Below, in pieces: positions 9,554 through 18,604 of a DNA stretch of 56,837 bases (position 1 is the first letter of the stretch; each line of letters starts with the position of its first letter). The notes beneath the pieces were generated by a model. It saw only the letters and a program-made list of their open reading frames with translations, had not been told where the DNA came from and made no database searches. The translations under genes and the position numbers were made by a program. Origin of the DNA: an uncultured Prochlorococcus sp. (GTDB taxonomy: Bacteria > Cyanobacteriota > Cyanobacteriia > PCC-6307 > Cyanobiaceae); the NCBI GenBank assembly GCA_902560875.1, contig CACENO010000009.1, forward strand, positions 1 to 56,837. The letters run 5' to 3'.

Positions 9554-9949
9554 CTAAAAATATTTAATTCTTCTTTGTTGCTTTAATAAATTACCTATAG
9601 GCCAACCTAATATCTTTAAGTGTCGCATTAAACTATTAGAGTAATGATATTCCCCCTCTCTATTCTTCGTATAAAAACCCATCTCATTAAGAGTTGCTTT
9701 TAGAAGTCTTTCTTCTTTTAAGGTTCCTTTTCTTTGTCCAAGGATTTCGTAATCTATATCTTGATAAATCATCTTTAGCTTATTTAGATATTGTATAAAA
9801 CCTATTCTTATAACCTTATTACCTTTTTCGTAGGATGTATATAAGTAGCCTTGAGGAGGAATGATGTTTAGCTTTTTATATTGGGGTGAATTCTTGATGT
9901 TTTTTATGGATTGCCCATTTAACGAAATTTTAATTTTCTTATGGATCAT
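9554..9949 (-). CDS. Hypothetical protein, second gene of the RHH operon
   Basis: 131 residues, very basic (many Lys and Arg) with no membrane segment. It starts with ATG at 9949, overlapping the stop of the upstream ribbon-helix-helix gene by four bases (ATGA), so the two are almost certainly co-translated. The sequence ('SLNGQSIKNIKNSPQYKKLNIIPPQGYLYTSYEKGNKVIRIGFIQYLNKLKMIY') matches no family I know. Codon use is AT-rich, like the accessory genes. The pairing with a DNA-binding protein resembles toxin-antitoxin or plasmid-maintenance layouts, but nothing in the sequence proves that. Confidence 0.55.
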   Translation of the reverse strand: MIHKKIKISLNGQSIKNIKNSPQYKKLNIIPPQGYLYTSYEKGNKVIRIGFIQYLNKLKMIYQDIDYEILGQRKGTLKEERLLKATLNEMGFYTKNREGEYHYSNSLMRHLKILGWPIGNLLKQQRRIKYF

Positions 9950-10521
9950 TTGTTTGATGTCTCTTTTGTATGAGATTTTTCATAGCTCTCTAAAGCCTTA
10001 TTAGCTTCAGCTAATGCAATCCTTCTTTCACAGGAAATGTCGTATCTTTTGATTGCAGATTGTGGGATTGCTCCCTTGCTTTTGATTTCTCTAAGCCCTG
10101 TTTCTAGGCATTGCAAGGCTACACTGGACAAGTCTCTTCCTTCTGAAGCAGCCCATGCCTTCATTAGATAATTCAAGTTGGAAGGCACAGAAATTTGAAG
10201 CTTGTATGAATTAGGAGAATTAAGACTTATATCGTCTAGTTCGCTTTCTAAATTGGAAATTTTGTCCTTAATCTTTCGTTTAATACCTTTAAGTCTTTTC
10301 TCAAGAGAGTTATCTTTATCGCTGGAATTTGGATCGATTAAGTAGTTATTAGCCAGGAAATCAATATCTTCTTTGTTTTCATTAATAGCTTCAGCAGCCC
10401 ATTTGAACATTTCATCAGAAAGAGATGTCCTTTTGAGCCAGGTCTTTTCTATTTCTTTCCAGCTCTCTTGCATGGCTCGACAATATTCCCGTAGACTACC
10501 ATAGTCTATAACCAGTGTCAA
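9946..10521 (-). CDS. Ribbon-helix-helix domain protein, putative regulator
   Basis: 191 residues from TTG at 10521; an ATG at 10473 ('MQESWKEIEKTW') is a likely alternative and would leave the repeats at 10518-10550 fully upstream. Residues ~107-146 fit a ribbon-helix-helix fold: a strand 'YKLQISVPSN', helix 'LNYLMKAWAASEG', turn 'RDLSS', helix 'VALQCLETGLREI'. Such proteins bind DNA as dimers. The N-terminal ~100 residues are helical and charged, with coiled-coil character at 72-98. It overlaps the next gene by four bases. Three 11-base repeats over the start region suggest autoregulation (inference). Confidence 0.65.
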   Translation of the reverse strand: MTLVIDYGSLREYCRAMQESWKEIEKTWLKRTSLSDEMFKWAAEAINENKEDIDFLANNYLIDPNSSDKDNSLEKRLKGIKRKIKDKISNLESELDDISLNSPNSYKLQISVPSNLNYLMKAWAASEGRDLSSVALQCLETGLREIKSKGAIPQSAIKRYDISCERRIALAEANKALESYEKSHTKETSNK

Positions 10522-10550
10522 TAGATTGAATATAGATTGGATATAGAGTG
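10518..10550 (-). promoter_or_regulatory. Three tandem 11-base repeats at the RHH gene start, possible operator
   Basis: Read on the minus strand, three 11-base units stand head to tail: CACTCTATATC, CAATCTATATT, CAATCTATTGA. They share CAATCTAT or one mismatch of it. A period of 11 bases puts each unit on the same face of the helix. Ribbon-helix-helix repressors often bind arrays of this kind at their own promoters. The array touches the annotated TTG start, which is a reason to prefer the later ATG. Confidence 0.45.
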
Positions 10551-11203
10551 TATTTGCTAATCTTTTGCATTATCGTTCTCATCTAAGCAAATGCCTTTAA
10601 CAGTGCTCTTGGTTATTCGTATAAGCAATTAATTAATAACTAATTGCTTATAAATATATATTTTGATGATATTTTATAACTTTATTTTTTATGGTTTTCT
10701 CTATTCTTTTCTAATTGTTTTCTTGCAAGCTCTTTTCCTTTCGTGGGCTTGTCAATAGTTTAAAAAATTATCAGACCAGATTGTTGCTAATACTTGTTTC
10801 AAGCAGCTGGCTTTTCTGGGCTCTGCGCGTAATGGTTGATGAAATAAAAGAACAAAATGCTCAGACTTCTTTTCTTTGGAATGCTAAAGCGTACTTGTGA
10901 TAGCTATGGTGATTGCTTGATGCAAGATATTGGCTTGGCACCTATAGCCTTGGCTTCACCTCAGATAGTTTCTGGTAAAGAACCCAAGAAAGGTTCCTGT
11001 GAGGTCTCATGGGCTAGAGAATTTGATCGCTAGTTCTTCTTACTGCTTTCAATCTTTATTTGATGTTATTCGTAAATAACAAATCATTCTTGTCGCTATT
11101 TAATTAATTAAACATCTATTAAAGTAAAGACAAATAAAACTATTTACGTATCTGAATCCGAAAACTTATTTAACTACTTTTAGAAGTTGGGCCATTTTTG
11201 ATA
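10551..11203. other. Intergenic region with two weak overlapping small open frames
   Basis: Two short plus-strand open frames overlap here. The frame 10715-10900 (61 codons) has a hydrophobic stretch 'LLLILVSSSWLFWALRV', like a single membrane helix. The frame 10857-11033 (58 codons) starts MLRLLFFGMLKR and ends VSWAREFDR. At most one of them is likely to be real. Neither has a convincing ribosome binding site, and I recognise neither. The rest of the stretch is AT-rich with nothing further seen. Confidence 0.3.
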
Positions 11204-11290
11204 CGGAGGGGGTGGGATTCGAACCCACGATGCCCTTGCGGACATGCTGGTTTTCAAGACCAGAGCCATCAACCACTCGACCACCCCTCC
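11204..11290 (-). tRNA. tRNA-Ser (anticodon UGA)
   Basis: An 87-base class II tRNA. The acceptor arm GGAGGGG (from 11290) pairs with CCCCTCC at the 3' end and is followed by a discriminator G. The anticodon loop reads CTTGAAA, giving anticodon TGA, which decodes UCA serine. The long variable arm (AGCATGTCCGCAAGGGCAT region) is typical of tRNA-Ser. The T-arm GTTCGAATC is intact. CCA is not encoded. The 5' end is overlapped by the 3' end of a weak open frame on the same strand. Confidence 0.97.
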
Positions 11291-11655
11291 AGTTGGACGA
11301 TCGAAAACGTCGCCAGATCAATACTAGCAACTAGCTTGCAACCACTAGTAATAACGGGTTTGGGTGAATGGGCCTGATCCTTCACTTCATGCGTAACTCT
11401 AAGTTTTTCCAAGCTCCTTTCTATCTCTGTTTTAGTTATGTCTTTCTCGTAGCTTTTAATCCAATTCAATATTTCTTCGATTGAATAATTTCCTTCATCC
11501 CTGGCGGCCTCAACCATTTCTGTACACCTGCATATCCCATCGTTCTGCATGGTTTGAATAGTCTGTAGGGTTTTGTCTGAATCTTTTTTTATATAACTAC
11601 TATTATTTTCCTTTTTTAATTCAAACTTATTAGATAAACCCTGCATACCCTCCAT
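11269..11655 (-). CDS. Hypothetical protein whose 3' end runs into tRNA-Ser
   Basis: 128 residues, soluble and acidic, with an internal segment 'MVEAARDEGNYSIEEILNWIKSYEKDITKTEIERSLEKLRVTHEV' that reads like real helical protein. The last seven codons and stop lie within the 5' part of the tRNA-Ser gene on the same strand. This is unusual: either the protein is real and lost its own 3' end, or the frame is a chance one. I recognise no family. Confidence 0.4.
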   Translation of the reverse strand: MEGMQGLSNKFELKKENNSSYIKKDSDKTLQTIQTMQNDGICRCTEMVEAARDEGNYSIEEILNWIKSYEKDITKTEIERSLEKLRVTHEVKDQAHSPKPVITSGCKLVASIDLATFSIVQLEGWSSG

Positions 11656-12062
11656 TGATGCCTGAGAATCCTTCCCCCAATTGTTTTATGGAGGTGATAT
11701 CGGTTAATCTTAGTTTGGTTAGCGAGGATAGAACCAGGAGAATTCTTTTTAATGGTTCAGAGCAAAAGGATTAACCGATTTATTCCTAAACAATTAGACC
11801 CATTTTTATTCTAATTTTAATTAGATGCTTGGTAATTAAATAATATTTATTATTAATATCGTTTATTGAATTGAATGTTATTCCATGGTTACTTAATTCC
11901 TTTTGAATCTTTAGGAGACCCACTGCTCGTTCAATTCTTATCCTGTCTATATATTAAGAATCACATGGGGGCGGCTTTCTCCAATCTATAGATAATTCAC
12001 AAAGAATAAAGTTCGTTAAGAGGTTTGGGAATCGTATGCAATAATTATGTCCAATTACCTTC
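11656..12062. other. Intergenic stretch, AT-rich, with one structured element
   Basis: 407 bases ahead of the 12063 gene. It contains the inverted-repeat element described separately at 11699-11779. A perfect anti-16S Shine-Dalgarno sequence (GGAGGTGAT at 11690-11698) sits on the plus strand but leads only into a 28-codon frame (11688-11774). The rest is AT-rich and featureless. Confidence 0.4.
11699..11779 (+). ncRNA. Candidate structured RNA or leader element
   Basis: A perfect 11-base inverted repeat (ATCGGTTAATC at 11699-11709 with GATTAACCGAT at 11769-11779) extends by a G-T and a T-A pair inside. The enclosed ~57 bases hold a second helix, GAACC (11731-11735) with GGTTC (11754-11758). 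A 28-codon frame starting at 11688 spans the whole element. It could be a small RNA, a leader, or a binding site; no known family was recognised. The strand is uncertain. Confidence 0.35.
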
Positions 12063-12275
12063 ATGATCCCTGTCATGTCCAGCTCTAGCAATAAAAGCGA
12101 TCAGTCTCGCTTTTTGGGAGATCTCCCAATGGCAGGTGGTATCAGTGAGACAGAGAGAATTCGTGTTATCTCTCATCTAATGTTCTTTAGTGGTTGTGCT
12201 CTGCTTTCTTTTGGTGTTTGGGCTTTAACTGGTTTTACTTCAGCGGCTGGTCAAAGTGGTCCTTTCCCTTTCTAG
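12063..12275 (+). CDS. Small single-helix membrane protein
   Basis: 70 residues, or 66 from the second ATG at 12075. A polar N-terminus ('SSSSNKSDQSRFLGDLPMAGGISETERIRVISH') leads into one transmembrane helix ('LMFFSGCALLSFGVWALTGF') and a short tail 'TSAAGQSGPFPF'. It looks like one of the small thylakoid or plasma-membrane proteins conserved in picocyanobacteria. I do not recognise a function. A rho-independent terminator follows about 100 bases later. Confidence 0.7.
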   Translation: MIPVMSSSSNKSDQSRFLGDLPMAGGISETERIRVISHLMFFSGCALLSFGVWALTGFTSAAGQSGPFPF

Positions 12276-12373
12276 ACAAGCCATTTTAAAGAAAGGTTTT
12301 TAACTCTTTTTACAAAGATCATTATAAAGTGATGCTTTGTTTAACAGTTTCTAAATATATGGCTTTAGCAAAA

Positions 12374-12400
12374 AGACCCTTGATAAGAGGGTCTTTTTTT
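12374..12400 (+). terminator. Rho-independent terminator
   Basis: Stem AGACCCT / AGGGTCT with a 7-base loop, followed by a run of T. It is well placed to end the 12063-12275 transcript. The sequence before the stem is A-rich, so it may also work for the convergent 12421-12672 gene. Confidence 0.85.
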
Positions 12401-12420
12401 ATCTTTGATAGCGCGATTGG

Positions 12421-12672
12421 TTAAGGCTTTAGCTTCTCATCTCTATCATTTAATAAGATCAAAAGCCATTTGGCTGCAAGCCCTCTTGAGATAGAACGTG
12501 TACGTAAAAAATCACAAATTACATAATACAAAGGACCTGAGTTTGTTTCTGAATTAAACCAACTTTCAAAATTCAATATTTCTTCTGGGGTTTTACAAGA
12601 ACGCAGTTGATCAACAATGGCATCACGTACGCCTCGGCTCATTGAATCGACGGGCCTTTGTGTTGTGGTCAT
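12421..12672 (-). CDS. Small conserved hypothetical protein
   Basis: 83 residues, soluble, helical: 'VRDAIVDQLRSCKTPEEILNFESWFNSETNSGPLYYVICDFLRTRSISRGLAAKWLLILLND'. No membrane segment and no recognised domain. ATG at 12672 is a clear start. It stands alone; the nrdJ gene on the same strand lies about 190 bases upstream. I regard it as a lineage-conserved small protein, based on its good codon pattern, without a known role. Confidence 0.65.
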   Translation of the reverse strand: MTTTQRPVDSMSRGVRDAIVDQLRSCKTPEEILNFESWFNSETNSGPLYYVICDFLRTRSISRGLAAKWLLILLNDRDEKLKP

Positions 12673-12861
12673 GATTATCAGAAGAGAAAGGCTTTTGCCT
12701 ACCTCCTAACTATTAGCGCCGTTTTTGCTTTGTGAGCTGTTCAATTTTTATTTTGTTTTTTTCTTATCCTTTCTCAAGATGAATTGAAATGTATTTTTCT
12801 AGATATAACTGACCATCTAACTTTGAAAGTCAAATGGTCGCTTTGGATTTATCTGATTTTA

Positions 12862-15165
12862 TTAGCCAGGTTTCGCTAAGGGTAGTAAGCATTTATCTGA
12901 ATCACATCCAGCTGGTCCTGCTTCTGTTAATTCACCTTCGTCATAGCGACTTAAGGCTTCGAAGAAGTCTGTGCTAACCCTTCTCTTGAAGACTTCTGAC
13001 TGAAGCCTCTCATAAGTTTCAGCGTCAATTGGTTCAAAAGGTAATCTTGGAAAAGTAGCATTAGCATCAAATCGAGCTAGAAGAGCTGCGGATATATAGC
13101 CTTCACTATCTTCTATGGCTTTATGTAGAGCTTTTGCTAATGGTTCGATTTCGTTTTCTCTAAATTCAATCGTGGCAGAAGTGTTGTGTTCAGTGTAAAA
13201 ACGCTGTACTTGCATATAAAAATCAAATTGCGCCAATGCTGAGAAATTGTTGATGTCAACTGCATCTGCTCCAGGTAAATTTGCCCAACTAACTTCAGTA
13301 GGAATCTCTACTAGCCATTCGGTGCAACGAGAATCGAATGGATCATTCAATAGTCTTCCATTTTCATCTTTATCAGACTGGGAAGGCACAACCGTGTAGC
13401 CATAGTCCATGCAAGCCATTGCTACGGGATCTTTCTTCCGAAAGGTTATTCTTCGAATAAACCTTTGAGCTTTAGGTGGGTGCCATCCAGGTGCGGCTCC
13501 TGTTAGGAGACTTTTTGTGCCTGCTGGCTGCACAGTTGTGCAGCGATTAGGCCTGGTTAGACCATGTTTGTCGCAATATTCCCAAACTGTTTCCTTGACG
13601 ATGTTTTTCCAATTGGTTAGGTACCTTTCTTCTTCTCGCTTGAAAGCAATTCCTTGTTCTGTATTAGGCCTGCCAGCTTCCCACCACTTAAGCCAAGTTG
13701 TACCAAATGCGTGTACAAAAAAGTCGAAAAGCCCAGTGAAGCTAACCCCGACAATTGGATCCCAAGCGCGACTTTGTCTATAACGCTCAACAGAGAATCG
13801 ATGGTTTAAGAGACAAGCGACAGAAAGAGCTGCTGCTTTAAATGAATTAGAAAGACCTTCTTGATCAGATGGATCAATCTGATTTAAGTGGACTTCAGCT
13901 AAATTGCAGTGAAAATCTGCTCCTAGAATTTCTCCACAAGGATTAAGTCCATATCTACCTAAGCGATGTTCTAGTTCTTGATCATTGATAGGACCAAAAT
14001 TTGATTGAAGCCATTTACTAGCGGCTGTTTTGCCTTCCTCGCAGTAAATATTGATAAATTTTGCTTTTAGTTCTTGTGTTTTAAGTATGTCTGCATTGGA
14101 TCGTGCAATTGATTCGGGTGCAAATTGAATTGCTCCTTCTCCTGAATGAAATTGCTTTGTAACTGCTTCAAGAATATCTTTCTGGTTAGGCCGATTGTGG
14201 TAAACACGCGTGTGATTAGCCATTCTAAGAGCATCTCTCTCAGGATCTATTCGCCAGTTCCCTTCTTCGTCTTGCTCCCATAGATTTTCCTTAGCCCCAG
14301 CAGCTGAGAAGTCATCAGCTGAGAATTGGCGCATTCCAGCACTTCTCCTAATGTTCCCGGCCACAATTGTGACTGCGGCTTCATCGATTAATAGACAACA
14401 CTCGACAGAGGTGAGTTTTCGTCCGACAGCTTTAGTTAGTAATCGGCCTACGCGTGCATATAGATCTTTGAGCTTTACAGGATTAGCCATTCCTCCGAAT
14501 CCTTTGAGGGATTCGCCTACAGGCCTTACATCTGAAAGGTCAATAATTAATTGGACTTCATTGCCTGAGAAACGTTTGTCGCTACAAATCTCTAGAAGTA
14601 ATTCATAGCTATCTACCCAACCTCTTCTGCTGTCTCCAACTTTAATAAATACTTCTTGGCCTTCAATTCTGTGAGTTGTTTTCTCTTGACGTTGATTTGC
14701 AGGAGTAGTTCCTATTTGTGTGACTTCATTGATCTTTATGGGATTTAGGACAACAGGGAGTTGATCAATGAGGTGTGCTTCGATTACAGCACCTGTCCCA
14801 CAGCCCATCATGGCCAAGTCCATCATGAGTCCAAAGGCTTTCCAATCCACCAAATTGGTTGATGTGCAGTTATAAGCCCCTGAGAAATTTTCCTCTTTTT
14901 CTATCCAACCTGTTCCACCAATCCATAACCATCTTCCTGATGGCAAAGCCTTCTTTTCTGCTTGCATGCGAGCCATGAGATTCAATTCTTCTTGGCTTAG
15001 TTTTCCCAGTTGATGCAATCCAAGTAAATTCCTTTTACCTACTTCATTCCAGCTTTCTCTCCCTGATGTGGTTTTGCGGCTGTAGGTCCTATAAAAAACA
15101 GGATTTGCTGCTGGTGCCGTTGCTGGGAAATCAGCCCGGTGATCTCCTTTCCCCAAGCTAGGCAT
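12862..15165 (-). CDS. nrdJ: Adenosylcobalamin-dependent ribonucleoside-triphosphate reductase (class II)
   Basis: Reduces ribonucleoside triphosphates to deoxy forms using adenosylcobalamin to make the active-site thiyl radical. It is monomeric and cytoplasmic and resembles the Lactobacillus leichmannii type. About 767 residues from ATG at 15165 ('MPSLGKGDHRADFPATAPAANPVFYRTYSRK'); a TTG at 15249 would add 28 poorly conserved-looking residues. Visible key sites are the N-terminal redox Cys in 'SGAYNCTSTNLVDW', the radical Cys in 'LNPCGEILGADFHC', and the C-terminal shuttle pair 'CDSDKC' at the end. No intein is present. It depends on B12 synthesis, which matches cbiX nearby. Confidence 0.95.
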   Translation of the reverse strand: MPSLGKGDHRADFPATAPAANPVFYRTYSRKTTSGRESWNEVGKRNLLGLHQLGKLSQEELNLMARMQAEKKALPSGRWLWIGGTGWIEKEENFSGAYNCTSTNLVDWKAFGLMMDLAMMGCGTGAVIEAHLIDQLPVVLNPIKINEVTQIGTTPANQRQEKTTHRIEGQEVFIKVGDSRRGWVDSYELLLEICSDKRFSGNEVQLIIDLSDVRPVGESLKGFGGMANPVKLKDLYARVGRLLTKAVGRKLTSVECCLLIDEAAVTIVAGNIRRSAGMRQFSADDFSAAGAKENLWEQDEEGNWRIDPERDALRMANHTRVYHNRPNQKDILEAVTKQFHSGEGAIQFAPESIARSNADILKTQELKAKFINIYCEEGKTAASKWLQSNFGPINDQELEHRLGRYGLNPCGEILGADFHCNLAEVHLNQIDPSDQEGLSNSFKAAALSVACLLNHRFSVERYRQSRAWDPIVGVSFTGLFDFFVHAFGTTWLKWWEAGRPNTEQGIAFKREEERYLTNWKNIVKETVWEYCDKHGLTRPNRCTTVQPAGTKSLLTGAAPGWHPPKAQRFIRRITFRKKDPVAMACMDYGYTVVPSQSDKDENGRLLNDPFDSRCTEWLVEIPTEVSWANLPGADAVDINNFSALAQFDFYMQVQRFYTEHNTSATIEFRENEIEPLAKALHKAIEDSEGYISAALLARFDANATFPRLPFEPIDAETYERLQSEVFKRRVSTDFFEALSRYDEGELTEAGPAGCDSDKCLLPLAKPG

Positions 15166-15301
15166 TACTAGATCAGCTTTATTAGTTGTAATGGTCAATT
15201 TGCAACCTACGGGGTATGGGCACGCTAACGCCACTTGTGGGGTCGGCAACTTTTTTTAACACCATCTGGAGTGGTTGGCGCAAAATTTAAGAGATTCTTC
15301 C

Positions 15302-16003
15302 ATGATTATGAACCGTGTTAAAGAGCCTGAATTGATGCAAAACCCCCTGCAAGTAAAGGCCTATGCGGAGGCGGACTTTTCCGCGAGTGATAACTCTTTA
15401 ATAGACCGTATAGAAAAATATTGTGTGTTACAGAAAAGATTTTTTAGTTCTCTTAGCTTGCTTTGCGATTTGGGGTGTGGGCCTGGAAATATTGCTGAAG
15501 GGTTAAGTCAAAGGTGTCCTTCGGCAACTGTTCTTGGCATTGATGGATCTCAGGCAATGCTTGACATAGCAATGGATAGGCAAAAAAAACTAAACTTAAA
15601 TCAAGGCTTGGGGAATATTTCCTACCATTGCTGTGATATTTCCTCAATAGCTAGTGAGGAAAGCAAATTTGATAAGCAGATTGATTTAATCGTTAGTAAT
15701 AGCTTGTTGCATCATTTGCATGATCCTGGTCAATTTTGGAAAGCCCTTAAAGTTATGTCTTCAAAAGCTACTGTTCATGTGCATAGGGATTTAAGAAGGC
15801 CTTCGTCAGTAAAGGCTGCAATCGCTTTGCAAAAAAAATATTTACCAGATTCTCCGAAAGTGCTTATTCGTGATTATTTGGCATCACTGCAGGCTGCTTT
15901 TACGGTTGCAGAGATTAAAAATCAGCTCTGCGAAGAAAGTCTTGATTTTTTAAGTGTGCATGAAGTGGATGACCGTTATCTTGAGGTAGTTGGAATTTTT
16001 TAA
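15302..16003 (+). CDS. Class I SAM-dependent methyltransferase
   Basis: About 233 residues from ATG at 15302; a TTG at 15275 would add nine. The Rossmann methyltransferase motif I is 'LLCDLGCGPGNIAEGLSQRC', followed by the acidic loop 'VLGIDGSQAMLDIA' and motif 'DLIVSNSLLHHLHDPGQFWKALK' after the fourth strand. The substrate is unknown; a small molecule is likely. It is divergent from nrdJ with a short gap and lies 37 bases ahead of prfC. Confidence 0.8.
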   Translation: MIMNRVKEPELMQNPLQVKAYAEADFSASDNSLIDRIEKYCVLQKRFFSSLSLLCDLGCGPGNIAEGLSQRCPSATVLGIDGSQAMLDIAMDRQKKLNLNQGLGNISYHCCDISSIASEESKFDKQIDLIVSNSLLHHLHDPGQFWKALKVMSSKATVHVHRDLRRPSSVKAAIALQKKYLPDSPKVLIRDYLASLQAAFTVAEIKNQLCEESLDFLSVHEVDDRYLEVVGIF

Positions 16004-16004
16004 A

Positions 16005-16024
16005 AATCAGTCTCGAGACTGATT
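16005..16024. repeat. 20-base perfect palindrome between methyltransferase and prfC
   Basis: AATCAGTCTC followed directly by its reverse complement GAGACTGATT. It starts two bases after the methyltransferase stop and ends 16 bases before prfC. It could fold into a hairpin as RNA, but no T-run follows, so it is not a classical terminator. It may instead be a protein-binding site or a processing hairpin. Confidence 0.6.
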
Positions 16025-16040
16025 AAACACTTGAGATTCG

Positions 16041-17708
16041 ATGACCTTGGTTAACTCCGCTGATGAACCGTTCTCCTCTGATTCAGATGAGTTAATAGCA
16101 GTTGCTTTAGCAAATGAGGTCGCTAAGCGTAGAAATTTTGCAATTATTTCTCACCCTGATGCAGGGAAAACAACTCTGACCGAAAAGCTTTTGTTATATG
16201 GCGGTGCTATTCAGCAGGCTGGGGCAGTTAAAGCAAGAGGTGAACAAAGGAAGGTAACTTCTGATTGGATGGAGTTGGAGAAGCAAAGGGGTATCTCTAT
16301 TACTTCAACAGTTTTGCAGTTTGATTACAGTGGCAAAACTATTAATCTTTTAGATACTCCAGGTCACCAGGATTTCTCAGAGGATACATATCGGACTCTT
16401 GCGGCTGCTGATAATGCAGTAATGCTTGAGGATGCTGCTAAAGGACTTGAACCTCAAACAAGAAAGTTGTTTGAGGTTTGTCGAATGAGGAAGATACCTA
16501 TTTTTACTTTTATTAATAAGATGGATCGACCTGGTCAAGAGCCACTTTCTTTGTTAGATGAAATTGAGGCTGAGCTTGGCCTATTAACTTGGGCTGTTAA
16601 TTGGCCAATAGGAAGTGGAGAGCAATTTCGTGGTGTAATTGATCGTCACAGTAAAGATGTTGTACTTTTTACACGGGGAGAAAGAGGAAAACAGTCAACT
16701 GAGCGTCATTTAAAACTTGATGACCTTGAGTTGAAAGAATTAGTTGAAGATGAATTGCTCAATAAGGCATTAGAAGAGCTTGAACTTCTGGAAATTGCAG
16801 GGGCAGAAATGGATTTGGAACTTATTCATTCTGGAGAATTAACCCCTGTATTCTTTGGCTCGGCAATGACGAATTTTGGAGTAAGGCCTTTCCTTGATGC
16901 TTTCCTCCAAATGGCTCAAGGTCCGATAGGTCGCCCTAGTAGTGATGGGCATATAGATCCATTGAGATCAAATTTCAGTGGATTTGTATTTAAACTTCAG
17001 GCAAATATGGATCCTAAGCATCGAGATAGGGTTGCATTTGTGCGTGTTTGTAGTGGGCGCTTTGAAAAAGATATGACAGTTCGACATGCAAGAACAGGAA
17101 AAGCTATTCGTTTATCGCGTCCTCAAAAGATATTTGGTCAGGATCGTGCAGTTGTAGAAAATGCTTATCCAGGGGATGTAATTGGTTTGAATAATCCAGG
17201 AATGTTTGCTATTGGAGATACTCTCTATACAGGTAAAAGAATTGAATATGAGGGGATTCCTTGCTTTAGTCCAGAAATATTTAGTTGGCTACGCAATCCG
17301 AATCCATCCTCATTCAAGAATTTTAGGAAAGGCGTTAACGAGTTAAGAGAAGAAGGAGCTGTGCAGATTCTTTATGACACTGATCAAAGTAAACGAGATC
17401 CAATTTTGGCAGCAGTGGGCCAACTTCAATTAGAAGTGGTTCAACATCGCTTGGAGAATGAATATGGTGTTGAGACTCGTCTAGAGCCTATGGGATATCA
17501 GGTTGCTCGTTGGGTTAGTGGTGGATGGATCTCTTTGGAGAAGATAGGTAGGATTTTTAATTGCAAAACAGTCCAGGATGCATGGCAAAGACCTGTTTTG
17601 CTTTTTAAAAATAATTGGAATCTTAACCAGCTTCAGGAGGACCACCCTTCATTGGAATTATGTGCAGTGGCTCCAGTTGTAAGTGGAGTAGACCCTATTA
17701 CGCTTTAA
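16041..17708 (+). CDS. prfC: Peptide chain release factor 3
   Basis: A GTPase that removes RF1/RF2 from the ribosome after peptide release. 555 residues, the family's normal length with a ~15-residue N-terminal extension. The G motifs are clear: G1 '[16 protein letters not shown]', G2 with '[14 protein letters not shown]', G3 '[16 protein letters not shown]', G4 'FINKMDRPG'. The RF3-specific C-terminal part includes '[20 protein letters not shown]'. ATG at 16041 precedes '[10 protein letters not shown]'. Confidence 0.96.
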   Translation: MTLVNSADEPFSSDSDELIAVALANEVAKRRNFAIISHPDAGKTTLTEKLLLYGGAIQQAGAVKARGEQRKVTSDWMELEKQRGISITSTVLQFDYSGKTINLLDTPGHQDFSEDTYRTLAAADNAVMLEDAAKGLEPQTRKLFEVCRMRKIPIFTFINKMDRPGQEPLSLLDEIEAELGLLTWAVNWPIGSGEQFRGVIDRHSKDVVLFTRGERGKQSTERHLKLDDLELKELVEDELLNKALEELELLEIAGAEMDLELIHSGELTPVFFGSAMTNFGVRPFLDAFLQMAQGPIGRPSSDGHIDPLRSNFSGFVFKLQANMDPKHRDRVAFVRVCSGRFEKDMTVRHARTGKAIRLSRPQKIFGQDRAVVENAYPGDVIGLNNPGMFAIGDTLYTGKRIEYEGIPCFSPEIFSWLRNPNPSSFKNFRKGVNELREEGAVQILYDTDQSKRDPILAAVGQLQLEVVQHRLENEYGVETRLEPMGYQVARWVSGGWISLEKIGRIFNCKTVQDAWQRPVLLFKNNWNLNQLQEDHPSLELCAVAPVVSGVDPITL

Positions 17709-17874
17709 TCTCTTTCTTACCTAGCTTCTAGCGCTTTTTGAAAATCCTATTTGGTATCTGAGGTAATTCGATTTAGAATTATTTGAGTCGAATTTGATAA
17801 ACCTTTGCTATTTTGATTCTTGCTTATTTGATTTTCAATATTTTTTCTTTTTGAAGTTCAATCTCATTTGCTTT

Positions 17875-18564
17875 ATGGCTTCGGGGAACAATTCTAGTTC
17901 GAATTCAGGACCACAGGACCATTATTCATGTCTTGGTTTGAAACCTGGTGCAACTTTTGATCAAATACAGCAAGCGAGAGAAAAACTATTGGCTGAAAAG
18001 GGAAATGACCCCCTTGCCAAGGCAAAAATAGAGGCTTCATACGATGCATTGTTAATGGTTAGTCTAAAAGAAAGACAGCTTGGAAAAGCTAGCAATGCAG
18101 CTGTTAATGCTTCAAAAAGAGAAGAAGTAAATTTGCAATCAGAGGCAAATGTTGGCAGTGCAATTCTTACGCGTTTAAAGGGTTTTAATCCAAAAAACCC
18201 TGAAAAATCTTCAGAAGGCTTTATGCCTAATTTGGCGTTGCCAGAAGGGCAAGGCTTGACAATTAGACTAGCACTAGGTTTCTTTGTGTTTTTTTTAACG
18301 TTGGTTTCTCCTAAAGAAAGCCTTCAGTTAATACTTTCTTTGTCAACATTAGGGTTATTCATAAGTCAGGTTCGCAGAGGAAGAAAAGTTCTACCATCTT
18401 TAGGTTGGAGTATTTCATTACTTTCTATAGGTCTAATAATTGGTGGTGTTTTAGTTAGTGGAATGAATACTATTCCAGAACTTCCTAGAGCTGTTTCCAT
18501 AGATCACTTGGAGGCTTTGCCTGCAGTTGTGTTGATATGGCTGGGTTCTATTTTGTTAGACTGA
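17875..18564 (+). CDS. CPP1-like (DUF3353) J-like membrane protein
   Basis: About 229 residues from ATG at 17875, chosen because the upstream in-frame extension is Phe-rich and AT-rich. The N-terminal part is a degenerate J-like domain: 'QDHYSCLGLKPGATFDQIQQAREKLLAEKGNDPLAKAKIEASYDALLMVSLKERQLGK'. The C-terminal half has three to four membrane helices. The plant relative CPP1 acts as a chaperone for protochlorophyllide oxidoreductase at chloroplast membranes, so a role in chlorophyll synthesis or membrane protein folding is a reasonable inference. Confidence 0.82.
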   Translation: MASGNNSSSNSGPQDHYSCLGLKPGATFDQIQQAREKLLAEKGNDPLAKAKIEASYDALLMVSLKERQLGKASNAAVNASKREEVNLQSEANVGSAILTRLKGFNPKNPEKSSEGFMPNLALPEGQGLTIRLALGFFVFFLTLVSPKESLQLILSLSTLGLFISQVRRGRKVLPSLGWSISLLSIGLIIGGVLVSGMNTIPELPRAVSIDHLEALPAVVLIWLGSILLD

Positions 18565-18604
18565 TTTGAAACCACTTAAACAATAATTAGTTAACTTAAC
18601 TAGT

